Positions 1 through 7,823 of a DNA stretch of 64,000 nucleotides are shown here, piece by piece. Under the pieces are notes generated by a model that saw only the letters and a program-made list of their open reading frames with translations, had not been told where the DNA came from and did no database searches. Both the position numbers and the translations under genes were made by a program. Origin of the DNA: Streptomyces sp. NBC_01408 (GTDB taxonomy: Bacteria; Actinomycetota; Actinomycetes; Streptomycetales; Streptomycetaceae); NCBI RefSeq assembly GCF_026340255.1, contig NZ_JAPEPJ010000003.1, positions 434,001 through 498,000 on the forward strand, written 5' to 3'. Numbering within the stretch: position 1 is the stretch's first letter; every line of letters starts with the position of its first letter.

Positions 1-69
1 GCCGGGTGCGAACAGCTCAAGCCAGGCAACGCCCTGACGTCCTACGCCGCCTCGCAAGCCGACGCCTGA
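1..69 (+). CDS. 3' end of an unidentified gene (partial)
   Basis: The first frame is open from the left edge and ends in TGA at 67-69, giving about 22 residues that finish SYAASQADA. The composition fits a Streptomyces coding tail, and a small hairpin follows at 134-149. This is too short to assign to a family, and a chance open frame cannot be excluded. Confidence 0.3.
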   Translation, partial: AGCEQLKPGNALTSYAASQADA

Positions 70-133
70 CCGGCCGCGCTCGCGCGAGGCCAGTCAGGCC
101 ACCGAGACGGATGGCGACGCCCCCGGCGGGCCG

Positions 134-149
134 GGCCGGACCTCCGGCC
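134..149. terminator. Small GC-rich hairpin between convergent genes
   Basis: GGCCGGA and TCCGGCC form a 7-base inverted repeat with almost no loop. It lies between the putative gene end at 69 and the stop of the convergent terD-like gene at 170. It may act as a weak bidirectional terminator. There is no T-run, so the call rests on position and structure only. Confidence 0.3.
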
Positions 150-169
150 AGCCCGTCTCACCCGTCCGA

Positions 170-739
170 TCAGACGCCGAAGTCGGCGACGATCCCGGTC
201 AGGCCGGAGGCGTAGCCCTGGCCTACGGCGCGGAACTTCCATTCGGCGCCGCTGCGGTAGAGCTCGCCGAAGATCATCGCGGTCTCGGTGGCGGCGTCCT
301 CGGAGAGGTCGTAGCGGGCGAGTTCGGCTCCGTCGGCCTGGTTGACGACGCGGATGAAGGCGTTGCGGACCTGGCCGAAGCTGTGGCCGCGGGTCTCCGC
401 GTCGTGGATGGAGACCGGGAAGACGATCTTCTGGATGTCCGCGGGGACGGTGGCCAGGTCGACCTTGACGACCTCGTCGTCGCCTTCGCCCTCGCCGGTG
501 AGGTTGTCGCCGGTGTGCTCGACGGAGCCGTCGGGGCTCTTCAGGTTGTTGTAGAAGACGAAGTGCCCGCTGGAGGGCACCTTGCCGGACTCCCCGACCA
601 GCAGGGCGCTGGCGTCGAGGTCGTAGTCGGTGCCGGTGGTCGTGCGGACGTCCCAGCCCAGGCCGACCAGTACGGCGGTCAGGCCCGGCGCCTCCTTGCT
701 CAGCGAGACATTGCCGCCCTTGGACAGGCTCACACCCAT
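170..739 (-). CDS. terD: TerD-family stress protein
   Basis: This 189-residue protein has the full length and sequence pattern of the TerD/CABP family: an N-terminal [19 protein letters not shown] start, a GLGWD..DYDLDAS segment near residues 27-45, and a C-terminal [19 protein letters not shown] segment. Family members bind calcium and are linked to tellurite, oxidative and phage stress; many actinomycetes carry several paralogues whose exact role is unclear. The ATG at 739 follows a GAGGGATGCGAC ribosome site. A CTACA-N4-TGTAG palindrome lies 54 bases upstream, in the region shared with the divergent BlaI-type repressor gene. I infer that the repressor controls this gene. Function beyond the family level is not visible. 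Confidence 0.9.
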   Translation of the reverse strand: MGVSLSKGGNVSLSKEAPGLTAVLVGLGWDVRTTTGTDYDLDASALLVGESGKVPSSGHFVFYNNLKSPDGSVEHTGDNLTGEGEGDDEVVKVDLATVPADIQKIVFPVSIHDAETRGHSFGQVRNAFIRVVNQADGAELARYDLSEDAATETAMIFGELYRSGAEWKFRAVGQGYASGLTGIVADFGV

Positions 740-792
740 GTCGCATCCCTCTCGTGGCCGAAGCCGGGTAGCCGAGTAGCAGAAACAGAAAA

Positions 793-806
793 CTACATTA
801 ATGTAG
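793..806. promoter_or_regulatory. Candidate BlaI-type operator 1 (CTACATTAATGTAG)
   Basis: This is a perfect 14-base palindrome between the divergent terD and BlaI-family genes, followed by AA so that the right arm reads TGTAGAA. The TACA/TGTA core resembles the operators known for BlaI, MecI and CopY repressors. Related copies lie at 2855-2868 and 4200-4217, each upstream of another ter/spo0M gene. Confidence 0.65.
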
Positions 807-915
807 AAGTTGAGCCCGGTCGCGAGGGCGCGGCCGTGCTCTGCCGCGGACGCCCATCAGTACGATGAACCGCCCTGTGGAGGTAGACGGGGCCGGGCCA
901 CGGGAGGTTGACGGC

Positions 916-1326
916 ATGACGGACCAGATCGACAGCAGCGCCGACGAGCCCTCCCGGCGCCGGGGCCAGGGTGAGCTGGAGGCGCAGGTGCTGGCCGCGC
1001 TGCACCGGGCTCCGGGGCCGGCCAACGCGGGCTGGGTGCAGGAGCATCTGGGGAGCGGGCTCGCATACACCACGGTGATGACCATCCTGACCCGGCTGCA
1101 CGCCAAGGGCGCCGTCAGCCGCAAGCGGGCGGGCCGGTCCTTCGAGTGGACCCCGGTCGCGGACGAGGCGGGGCTCGCCGCGCTGCGCATGCGCAAGGTG
1201 CTGGACGCCGAGTCGGACCGGGAGGCCGTACTGGCCAGCTTCGTCACGGCCCTGTCGCCCGGTGACGAGAGGGTGCTGCGGGATCTGCTGGCGCAGACGA
1301 CGGAAGAAGGAGAAGGGGAAGGCTGA
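916..1326 (+). CDS. BlaI/MecI/CopY-family transcriptional repressor
   Basis: The 136-residue protein carries the BlaI winged-helix pattern: GELEAQVLAALH, then VQEHLGSGLAYTTVMTILTRLHAKGAVSR as helix-turn-helix and recognition helix, then GRSFEWTPV for the wing, with an acidic C-terminal dimerisation helix. I chose the ATG at 916 because GGGAGG lies 8 bases upstream; a longer frame from 865 lacks such a site. It is followed after 4 bases by a membrane protease gene, the classic BlaI-BlaR1 pairing. In that family the protease cleaves the repressor to induce. The likely targets here are the palindromes beside the ter and spo0M genes, not a beta-lactamase, since none is nearby. Confidence 0.85.
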   Translation: MTDQIDSSADEPSRRRGQGELEAQVLAALHRAPGPANAGWVQEHLGSGLAYTTVMTILTRLHAKGAVSRKRAGRSFEWTPVADEAGLAALRMRKVLDAESDREAVLASFVTALSPGDERVLRDLLAQTTEEGEGEG

Positions 1327-1330
1327 CGCA

Positions 1331-2269
1331 ATGGGGGTCTTCGTCTTCCTGCCGCTGGTCCTACCGTTGACCGCCTGGCCCATCGCCCGCCTCGCCGAAC
1401 ACCATCTCCACCCGCGCGCCGCCACCTGGCTGCTCACCGCGGTCGCCGCCGTGCTCGCCGTGTGCAGCACGCTCTGCCTGGCACTGCTCGTGGTGGTCGG
1501 TACGGCTCAGCTGCCCGGTAATCCACTGCCGGACGGCTGGTCGGATCCGGAGGTGCGCGAGGCGGTGCCGTACGACGAGATCGCCGGCAAGGTGGCCATC
1601 CCGGCGCTGATCGCCGTCATCGCCTCCTGCGCGAGGGCGGCCTGGCAACACCAGCGGGTGTGTCTCCGCGCCGAGCAGGCGCTGGCAGGGCTGCCTGCCA
1701 CCCAGGTGGTGGTGCTGCCCGACGAGGCCCCGTACGCGTACGCCCTGCCGGGCAGCCGGGGGGCCGGCAGGATCGTGGCCACGACCGGGATGCTGGCCGC
1801 GCTCAGCGCACCCGAGCGCCGGGCCCTGTTCGCCCATGAACGCGCCCACCTCGCCGGACACCACCACCGGTTCCTGCTGGCCGTACAGCTGGCCGCGCGG
1901 GCGAACCCGTTCCTGCGGCCCCTACGGACGGCCGTGACGTACACAGCCGAGCGGTGGGCGGACGAGGAGGCGGCGGCCCGCGTCGGTAGCCGGCGCATCG
2001 TCGCGCGGGCGGTGGGCAAGGCCGCGCTAGTCTCCCGTGGCGCCCCGATCGCGACGCTCGCGGGCTTCGCGGCCACCGTTGGTCCAGTACCTCGACGGGT
2101 TGCCGCGCTACTGGGGCCAGCCCCGGCCGCACGCCTGTGGCCGCCTGCCTTCACCGCGGTGGGCCTCGCTGCCTGGGGGGCCGCCGCCGGGACCACCGTC
2201 TCGGCACTTTCCTCGGCGAACTCGGCGGTCACCCTGTTCTTCATCCTCCATGCGGCAACCCCGCTGTGA
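1331..2269 (+). CDS. M56/M48-type membrane zinc metalloprotease (BlaR1-like partner)
   Basis: The 312-residue protein has about four hydrophobic segments (residues 3-20, 33-60, 82-105 and near the C-terminus) and a zinc-protease motif HERAH at residues 169-173, with a downstream AERWADEEAA segment likely to supply the third ligand. This matches the short actinobacterial M56 proteins, which lack the beta-lactam sensor domain of BlaR1. It sits 4 bases after the BlaI-type repressor gene and so is translationally coupled. The probable role is site-specific cleavage of that repressor or of another protein. The inducing signal is unknown. Confidence 0.8.
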   Translation: MGVFVFLPLVLPLTAWPIARLAEHHLHPRAATWLLTAVAAVLAVCSTLCLALLVVVGTAQLPGNPLPDGWSDPEVREAVPYDEIAGKVAIPALIAVIASCARAAWQHQRVCLRAEQALAGLPATQVVVLPDEAPYAYALPGSRGAGRIVATTGMLAALSAPERRALFAHERAHLAGHHHRFLLAVQLAARANPFLRPLRTAVTYTAERWADEEAAARVGSRRIVARAVGKAALVSRGAPIATLAGFAATVGPVPRRVAALLGPAPAARLWPPAFTAVGLAAWGAAAGTTVSALSSANSAVTLFFILHAATPL

Positions 2270-2281
2270 GAGGCGCCCGGA

Positions 2282-2328
2282 ACGCCGAAGGCCGGGGCCT
2301 CTGATCCGGCGGTCCCGGCCTTCGGCGT
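2282..2328. terminator. Bidirectional terminator hairpin
   Basis: A perfect 15-base inverted repeat (ACGCCGAAGGCCGGG and its complement) has a 17-base loop. It lies between the stop of the plus-strand protease gene and the stop of the minus-strand terB gene, so it can serve both. Confidence 0.75.
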
Positions 2329-2333
2329 CCGCC

Positions 2334-2789
2334 TCAGAGGTCGAACTCGTGGGGCGGGAGGTCGAGGGTGTAGCAGGCTTCGCGGACGATGGCCTGCTCG
2401 GTCTTGTCGAAGTCGCCGTCGGCCCCGCCGATGACGATGCCGATCTGGATGACGGCGCGGGCCTCGGCGGGCTTCTTCTTCGCCTTGGCGATCTCCTGCA
2501 TCACGCTGACCTTGCCGAGGGCGAAGTCGGCGGCCAGCTTGTCGAGGTTGGCCTCGAAGCGCCGCTGGAGGTCGGCGGCGTCGAAGTTCTGCAGCACCTC
2601 GTTGGTCGCGATCAGCTGGGTCACGCGCTGCCGCTCAGAGGCGTCGACCGTGCCGTCGGCGGCGGCGACCAGGGCGCACATGGCCATGGACGCGTCACGG
2701 AAGGCGCCGCTGGTCAGTTCGTTCTTCTTCGCCATGAGCTGGGTCTGCATCGTCGATGCGGATTCCTTGAAGCGGTCCCACAGGGCCAC
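2334..2789 (-). CDS. terB: TerB-family tellurite-resistance/stress protein
   Basis: The 151-residue helical protein matches TerB over its whole length, with the acidic repeat motifs AADGTVDASERQRV near residue 44 and GGADGDFDKTEQAIV near residue 122. These correspond to the metal-binding loops of the TerB fold. It starts with GTG at 2789. The operator-like palindrome at 2855-2868 is 66 bases upstream, and the next upstream gene (Spo0M-like) ends at 2896. It therefore appears to have its own promoter under the same repressor as terD. TerB is cytoplasmic and often associates with TerC or TerD membrane complexes; TerC is not in this window. Confidence 0.85.
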   Translation of the reverse strand: MALWDRFKESASTMQTQLMAKKNELTSGAFRDASMAMCALVAAADGTVDASERQRVTQLIATNEVLQNFDAADLQRRFEANLDKLAADFALGKVSVMQEIAKAKKKPAEARAVIQIGIVIGGADGDFDKTEQAIVREACYTLDLPPHEFDL

Positions 2790-2854
2790 GAGAACTCCAT
2801 CTCTGTCGAGTCGGCGGGTCCGGTCCGGACAGGCCAGACCGCACGCCGGATTTA

Positions 2855-2868
2855 CTACAATTCTGTAG
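2855..2868. promoter_or_regulatory. Candidate BlaI-type operator 2 (CTACAATTCTGTAG)
   Basis: CTACA and TGTAG arms are separated by four bases, followed by AA as in the other two copies. The site lies in the short gap between the Spo0M-like stop and the terB start and reads toward terB. Confidence 0.6.
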
Positions 2869-2895
2869 AAGCTACCAGGTCGGGGTGAGGGAGCC

Positions 2896-3861
2896 TCAGC
2901 TCTCGTCGTCTACCTCCTCGGCCGCTTCCTCGTCCCCCTCGAAGAAGTCGCCGACCTCGTCCACCACTTCGGCGGCGACCATCCCGCCGACGACACCGAC
3001 CGCCAGGCCGGCCGCACCAGCGGCGACCACGGTTCCCATGCCCGGGCCGGAGCGGTGGCCGTGACCGTCGCCGTGCGAGCCGTGCGCGGTGCGGTGGTCG
3101 ATCAGCTGCCGGATCCAGGCGTCGACCTCGGTGTTCCAGTCGCGGTGCGCGACCTCGGCGTGGGTGACCCTCTGGCGGGAGAGGGCGTCGTGACCCTCGG
3201 AGAAGAGGCCGCCGCGCTTGTCGGCTTCGAGTACGACCTCCAGCCCGGCCGCGTCGGCGAGGAAGGTCACCTCGATCTCGTTGACCTGGTGCGCGTACCG
3301 CGCGGGCGGGGTGAGCTCCAACTCCTCGTAGAAGGGCAGCTGCTGGCCGGTGCCGCCGATGCGCCCCAGCTCCAGGTCGGCCGACTTGAAGCCGAAGCCG
3401 AGCTGGCCGAGGGCTTCCAGGACCGCCTCCTGGGCGGGCAACGGTCGTACGGTGAACGGGTCGAGGTCACTCTTGTCCTTGGCGCCCGCTACCGACAGCT
3501 CGGTCCGTACGCCGAGGGCGATGCCAAGCGGCTGCCCGTACAGCTCGGTGACGGGCGTCTCCCACGGCAGCGCCACGGCGAAGGGGACGACCCGCTGCTC
3601 GCCCTCGGCCAGGCGGAAGCCGCCGCCGACGGTGAACCGGTCGAAGACGACCATGCCGTGCGACTCGCCGTCGTCGTGCTCGGCCTCGACCCGGGCGACG
3701 AGCTCCAGGGTGATGTGCTCGATGGTGAAGTCGGCCTTGCCGCCGTGGAGGCGGACCTCGCCGCTCAGGGTGCCGCCGGGCACGGCGGAGACCGGGTCCA
3801 GGACCGTGTCCACGGTCGGGCCGCCCACACCGAGCGAGCCGAGCAGCTTCTTGAACACCAT
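2896..3861 (-). CDS. spo0M: Spo0M-family protein with C-terminal glycine-rich and acidic tail
   Basis: The 321-residue protein matches the Spo0M (sporulation-control, arrestin-like) family: MVFKKLLGSLGVGGPTVDTVL at the start, then a GG..SGEVRLHGG beta-domain and a second beta-domain to about residue 240. The tail is unusual for the Bacillus family: a His/Gly-rich linker (about 255-270), a small-residue hydrophobic stretch that could insert in a membrane (about 275-300), and an acidic end. I chose the ATG at 3861, with AAGGAG upstream; the frame stays open to 3930. It follows a 73-residue gene with which it is probably co-transcribed. Inferred role: envelope or development stress response, not proven. 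Confidence 0.85.
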   Translation of the reverse strand: MVFKKLLGSLGVGGPTVDTVLDPVSAVPGGTLSGEVRLHGGKADFTIEHITLELVARVEAEHDDGESHGMVVFDRFTVGGGFRLAEGEQRVVPFAVALPWETPVTELYGQPLGIALGVRTELSVAGAKDKSDLDPFTVRPLPAQEAVLEALGQLGFGFKSADLELGRIGGTGQQLPFYEELELTPPARYAHQVNEIEVTFLADAAGLEVVLEADKRGGLFSEGHDALSRQRVTHAEVAHRDWNTEVDAWIRQLIDHRTAHGSHGDGHGHRSGPGMGTVVAAGAAGLAVGVVGGMVAAEVVDEVGDFFEGDEEAAEEVDDES

Positions 3862-3947
3862 GATGGCGTTCACTCCTTCATCTGTACGTACGGACTGCGG
3901 GCCGGCGGGCTCCCGCTGCGGGATACCCACCGGCCCACGGATCTGCG

Positions 3948-4169
3948 TTACTTGGCGGAGGTGTCCAGCGCGGCCAGCGCCTGGGCCCAGCGGACGTACT
4001 TCAGGTCGGCAAGGTCGGCGACGGTCTTGACGCCGAACGCGTCCTTCAGGTGCTCGCCCTCACGCTCCGAGACACCCTTGAGGGCCGACACGGGGGCCGA
4101 GAGTATCTCGGGCAGCGTCTTGTCCCGCCACGCCTTGTCCAGCACCTTGTCGAGATCGATCGAAGCCAC
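3948..4169 (-). CDS. Small helix-hairpin-helix-like protein
   Basis: A 73-residue protein made of helices, with a GVSEREGEHLKDAFGVKTVADLADL segment that resembles the GV..E.A..L...G..T..DL pattern of helix-hairpin-helix modules in DNA-binding and repair proteins. It is the first gene after the palindrome at 4200-4217 and precedes the Spo0M-like gene by 86 bases. The arrangement suggests an operon under the BlaI-type repressor. I do not recognise a named family. Binding to DNA is possible but could equally be a protein-contact role. Confidence 0.75.
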   Translation of the reverse strand: MASIDLDKVLDKAWRDKTLPEILSAPVSALKGVSEREGEHLKDAFGVKTVADLADLKYVRWAQALAALDTSAK

Positions 4170-4199
4170 GGCAGTCCTCCAGTGCGCTCACGGTCATGC

Positions 4200-4217
4200 T
4201 TCTACATGACTGTAGAA
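4200..4217. promoter_or_regulatory. Candidate BlaI-type operator 3 (TTCTACA-N4-TGTAGAA)
   Basis: This is the longest copy of the shared palindrome, with 7-base arms around TGAC. It lies 31 bases upstream of the start of the helix-hairpin-helix-like gene, a position suited to blocking transcription of that gene and the Spo0M-like gene. Confidence 0.65.
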
Positions 4218-4424
4218 ACGAGCATAGGGGCGGAACGTTCCACGGGGGCAACAACCAAGGGGACCTGGAGGGAAAAGTCCGGAAAACGCTCCCCCGGCCC
4301 CAGCGGCCCCTGAGCCGGCCCTGCGCACGGTCGGCCCCCTGGACGCGATCCCCGGTAGCGACTCCGGAGCGTTTAGCGGACGAAGCCCCTCCCGCATCGC
4401 CGCGGACTTTACCGGCCCTTTACG

Positions 4425-4579
4425 ATGAGGTCGGGGACACTTCCCAGAACCCATCCGCGGACCGGAGACGGTGCCGCCGAGTACAGAAGGAGCAGCAGAC
4501 CCGCAATGGGTGAACCTCCCAGTCCAAGCCGTGCCACGCCTTGCCCGCAGATGATCGCGCCGGGAGCGGGGGTGGCACG
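4425..4579 (+). promoter_or_regulatory. Structured 5' leader of the CNNM operon, possible Mg2+ (M-box-like) riboswitch
   Basis: A gap of 362 bases separates operator 3 from the first CNNM-type gene. Its second half has features that recall the M-box magnesium riboswitch, including GATGAGGTC near the beginning, GGTGCCGCCGAG, and GCAATGGGTGAACC about 65 bases before the start codon. The downstream genes code for CBS-domain cation transport proteins, a known M-box target class. The match is partial and by eye. The first half of the gap (4218-4424) shows nothing I can name. Confidence 0.3.
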
Positions 4580-5911
4580 GTGACCGAAGTCCTGCTGCTC
4601 CTTCTTGCGCTGGCCCTGACGCTGGCGTGCGCGGTGTTCGTCGCTGCCGAGTTCTCGCTGACCACCGTCGAGCGCAGCGAGCTCGAACGGGCCGCCGCCG
4701 CCGGTGAGCGCGGCGCCGAAAGTGCCCTGAAGGCCGCCAAGCGCCTCACCTTCCAGCTGTCCGGTGCCCAGCTGGGCATCACCGTGACCTCCCTGGTGAT
4801 CGGCATGCTGGCCGAGCCTTCCGTCTCGGCCCTGCTGCGCGGCCCTCTTGAGGCCATCGGCCTGCCCGAAGGGGCCGTGTCGACCACGGCGACCCTGCTG
4901 GGCGTCGCGATCTCCACCGTCGTTCTGATGGTGGTCGGCGAACTGGTACCCAAGAACTGGGCGATCTCCCGCCCGCTGGCCGTGGCCAAGGTCGTCGCCG
5001 GCCCCCAGCGCGGCTTCACCGCCGCGTTCGGCCCGCTGATCCGGCACCTAAACAACACCGCCAACCGCCTCGTGCGGCGCTTCGGCCTGGAGCCGGCCGA
5101 GGAGCTGGCCTCCGCCCGTACACCGGAGGAGCTGGTGGCGCTCGCCCGGCACTCCGCCCGCGCCGGCGCGATCGAGGCGGACTCCGCCGAGCTGTTCGTG
5201 AAGTCGCTGCGCCTGGCCGAACTGACCGCCGAGAACGTCATGACCCCGCGCGTCGACGTCCAGGCCCTGGAGCTCCACGCGACCGCGGCCGACGCCGCGA
5301 ACCTGACCCTGGCCACGGGCATCTCCCGCTTCCCCGTCTACCGCGACACGCTTGACGAGGTCGTCGGCACCATCCACATCCGTGACGTCCTCGATCTCGA
5401 CGAGGACCAGCGCAAGGTGACCTCGGTAGCCGACCTGATGACCTCCGCGCTGCTGGAGCCCCACTCCCTGCCCGTCGACACCCTCCTTGGGCGGCTGCGC
5501 AAGGCCCGCACCATGGCGGTGATCATCGACGAGTACGGCGGCACCGCCGGTGTCGCCACCATCGAAGACATCGTCGAGGAGGTCGTCGGCGAGGTCCGCG
5601 ACGAGCACGATCCCATAGAGGTCGCCGACCTCATCGAAGGCCCCGAGCAGGACGGCCGCAAGGTCTGGGAGGCCGACGGCAGCGTCCGCCTCGACGAGCT
5701 GGAAGAGATCGGCCTGACCGCGCCCGAAGGTCCGTACGAAACCCTCGCCGGGCTGATCGCCACCAGCCTGGAACGCATCCCCGTCGAGGGCGACACCGTG
5801 GACCTGGACGGCTGGGAGCTGTCCGTACTCGACGTCGAACACCACCGCGCCGACCGCGTCTCCCTCACCGCGCCCGCGCAGACCGCCAACCACAAGGAGG
5901 AGGCCCGATGA
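4580..5911 (+). CDS. CNNM/CorC-family membrane protein with CBS pair
   Basis: The 443-residue protein has a DUF21 (CNNM) membrane domain with about four hydrophobic segments over residues 1-190, a CBS pair from about 210 to 330 (starting at ENVMTPRVDVQAL and ending in the GTAGVATIEDIVEEVVGE segment), and a C-terminal CorC_HlyC domain to about 430. The family exports magnesium or other divalent cations; older names include haemolysin C. The GTG at 4580 was chosen because the hydrophobic helix begins directly after it, though the ribosome site is weak. Its stop overlaps the next CNNM gene as ATGA. Paired CNNM genes may form heteromers. Confidence 0.9.
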   Translation: MTEVLLLLLALALTLACAVFVAAEFSLTTVERSELERAAAAGERGAESALKAAKRLTFQLSGAQLGITVTSLVIGMLAEPSVSALLRGPLEAIGLPEGAVSTTATLLGVAISTVVLMVVGELVPKNWAISRPLAVAKVVAGPQRGFTAAFGPLIRHLNNTANRLVRRFGLEPAEELASARTPEELVALARHSARAGAIEADSAELFVKSLRLAELTAENVMTPRVDVQALELHATAADAANLTLATGISRFPVYRDTLDEVVGTIHIRDVLDLDEDQRKVTSVADLMTSALLEPHSLPVDTLLGRLRKARTMAVIIDEYGGTAGVATIEDIVEEVVGEVRDEHDPIEVADLIEGPEQDGRKVWEADGSVRLDELEEIGLTAPEGPYETLAGLIATSLERIPVEGDTVDLDGWELSVLDVEHHRADRVSLTAPAQTANHKEEAR

Positions 5912-6936
5912 CCGCCATCCAGCTGCTGATCGGCGCCTTCACCCTGATCACCAACGCCTTCTTCGTCGGCGCCGAGTTCGGCCTGATCGCGGTACGCCGC
6001 AGCCAGATCGAACCGGCCGCGGCGAAGGGAAACCTCCGGGCGAAGACCACCCTGTGGGGCATCGAACACCTCTCCGCGATGATGGCCACCGCCCAGCTCG
6101 GGATCACCGTCTCCTCCCTGGTCCTCGGTGCCGTCGCCGAGCCGGCCATCGCCCACCTGCTGGAACCCCCGTTCCACGCCATCGGCGTGCCCGAGGGGCT
6201 GATCCACCCGATCGCCTTCGTCATCGCGCTCACCCTGGCGACGTACCTGCACATGCTCGTCGGCGAGATGATCCCCAAGAACATCGCGCTCGCCGCCCCG
6301 GCGCCGACCGCCCTGCTCCTCGGCCCGCCGCTGGTCGCCCTCACCCGGGCGCTGCGGCCGTTCGTCTTCGGCATCAACGCCTTCGCCAACGTGCTGCTGC
6401 GGCTGCTGAAGGTGGAACCGAAGGGCGAGGTCGGCTCCGTCTTCACCGACGACGAACTCGCCCGCCTCGTCAAGGACTCCAGCGCCGCGGGCCTCCTCGC
6501 CCCTGGAGACAGCGAACGCCTCCAGGACGCCCTCGAACTCGGCACCCGCCCCGTCGGCGAGGTGATGGTCCCGCTCGACAAGGTGGTGACGGTCCCCTAC
6601 GACATCACCCCCCGACGCCTGGAGCGCACCGCCGCCGACCACGGTTACTCCCGCCTCCCCGTCACCGGACCGGACGGCCAGGAAATGCTGGGTTACCTGC
6701 ACATCAAGGACGCCCTGGCCGCGGGCGACCGCTCCGCCCCCTTCCCCCGCAGCGCCATGCGCCCTGTCATCACGGTCGCCCTCGACACCCCGCTCGACGA
6801 CACCATGACCGCGATGCGCGACGCGGGCACCCACCTGGCGGCCGTCGCCGCGGCCACGGGCGCGGTGGTCGGATTCGTCACGATGGAAGACCTCCTGGAG
6901 GAACTCGTCGGCGCAGCCCACGACGGCGACGCCTGA
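5908..6936 (+). CDS. CNNM/CorC-family membrane protein, second of pair
   Basis: The 342-residue protein has the DUF21 membrane domain (residues 1-185, with NAFFVGAEFGLIAVRRSQIE and MLVGEMIPKNIAL motifs) and a CBS pair from about 210 to 335. It lacks the C-terminal CorC_HlyC domain of its upstream neighbour, so it is the short partner. Translation is coupled to the first gene by a 4-base overlap, with AAGGAGGAGG just upstream. Likely a divalent cation transporter or its regulatory half at the membrane. Confidence 0.9.
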   Translation: MTAIQLLIGAFTLITNAFFVGAEFGLIAVRRSQIEPAAAKGNLRAKTTLWGIEHLSAMMATAQLGITVSSLVLGAVAEPAIAHLLEPPFHAIGVPEGLIHPIAFVIALTLATYLHMLVGEMIPKNIALAAPAPTALLLGPPLVALTRALRPFVFGINAFANVLLRLLKVEPKGEVGSVFTDDELARLVKDSSAAGLLAPGDSERLQDALELGTRPVGEVMVPLDKVVTVPYDITPRRLERTAADHGYSRLPVTGPDGQEMLGYLHIKDALAAGDRSAPFPRSAMRPVITVALDTPLDDTMTAMRDAGTHLAAVAAATGAVVGFVTMEDLLEELVGAAHDGDA

Positions 6937-7047
6937 TCCCCCACTCGCACACGCCGTCGGCCGGTACCCCGGAGCGGGTGCGGCCGGCGGCATGCGGGGC
7001 ACAGAATCCCGGGACCGCGAAACGTTTCCGGCACCTATGCTGCGGCC

Positions 7048-7608
7048 GTGACCACACCCCCCAAGCTCCCCCGTCGCGGGCTGATCGCCGCGGTCCTGCT
7101 GATCGTCATAGTCAGCGCCGCCGTCACCTCGTGGCGCTGGTGGGACCGGCGCCAGGCCGGCGACTTCACGCGTGATCCGTACTTCTGCGAACTGGTCGCC
7201 CCTGAGACCATCCACCGGCTACTGCCGACGGCCTACGGCGGACGCGAGGACACGGGCTCCTGTACCTGGGCCGCCCCACGGGAGAAGGGCGTGTACCGGG
7301 CCAACGTCCACCTGCGGGCGTCACGGCTCACGGTCGACTTGGCCCGCGAGAACTTCCGCGAACAGCGCAGCGGCGACGAACTCGGCTGGGAGAAGGACAC
7401 CCAGGAAGACCTGCCCGGGCTCGGCGAGGAAGCCTTCCTCCGGTTCCAGCCGCCCACCCCTGGCAAGAACATCACCGCACAGGTCATCTTCCGCCGCAGC
7501 AACATGCTGATCACCGTCGCGTACGCCCGCAGCGACGACGACCGCCAGGCCGCCCGCACCGGAGCCATCGACGCAGCCCGCGACGCGGTCGCCCTCCTGC
7601 GGCCGTGA
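7048..7608 (+). CDS. Membrane-anchored secreted protein, DUF3558-like
   Basis: A 186-residue protein with one N-terminal transmembrane anchor (about residues 10-28, then WRWWDRR) and an extracellular domain carrying FCELVAPETIHRLLPT and a CTW motif, giving two cysteines about 22 residues apart. This pattern is common in actinobacterial DUF3558-type exported proteins of unknown function. No lipobox cysteine is present, so it is an uncleaved anchor rather than a lipoprotein. It starts with GTG at 7048. Its role is unknown. Confidence 0.7.
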   Translation: MTTPPKLPRRGLIAAVLLIVIVSAAVTSWRWWDRRQAGDFTRDPYFCELVAPETIHRLLPTAYGGREDTGSCTWAAPREKGVYRANVHLRASRLTVDLARENFREQRSGDELGWEKDTQEDLPGLGEEAFLRFQPPTPGKNITAQVIFRRSNMLITVAYARSDDDRQAARTGAIDAARDAVALLRP

Positions 7609-7823
7609 GCCGCCGTGCCCCTACATGCCAGTCAGGGGGTCTCCACGGGGCTGGTCACCTCAGCCGGGACGAATGCCTGAGCGGACGTGGCGGCAGGGCC
7701 GGGCCTGGAGCGGATCTAACAGCACGCCGAATTCGGCTGACCAGGCGCTTCCGGATCTCAGTGGATCGAGCGGGACGCCCCGGCATGATCTTGCCGGGAC
7801 TTTGATCTCACTACAGGGCGTCC
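7609..7823. other. Gene-free spacer between convergent genes
   Basis: No coding region is convincing here. The sequence has an imperfect inverted repeat formed by GGGACGCCCC near 7772 and GGGCGTCCC near 7815, which could terminate the convergent CDF gene or the gene on the left. I see no recognisable mobile-element end. Confidence 0.4.

Noticed and set aside
916..2269. Beta-lactam resistance system
   Set aside because: The BlaI-like repressor and protease lack a beta-lactamase and a penicillin-sensor domain; the shared operators point to ter/spo0M genes.
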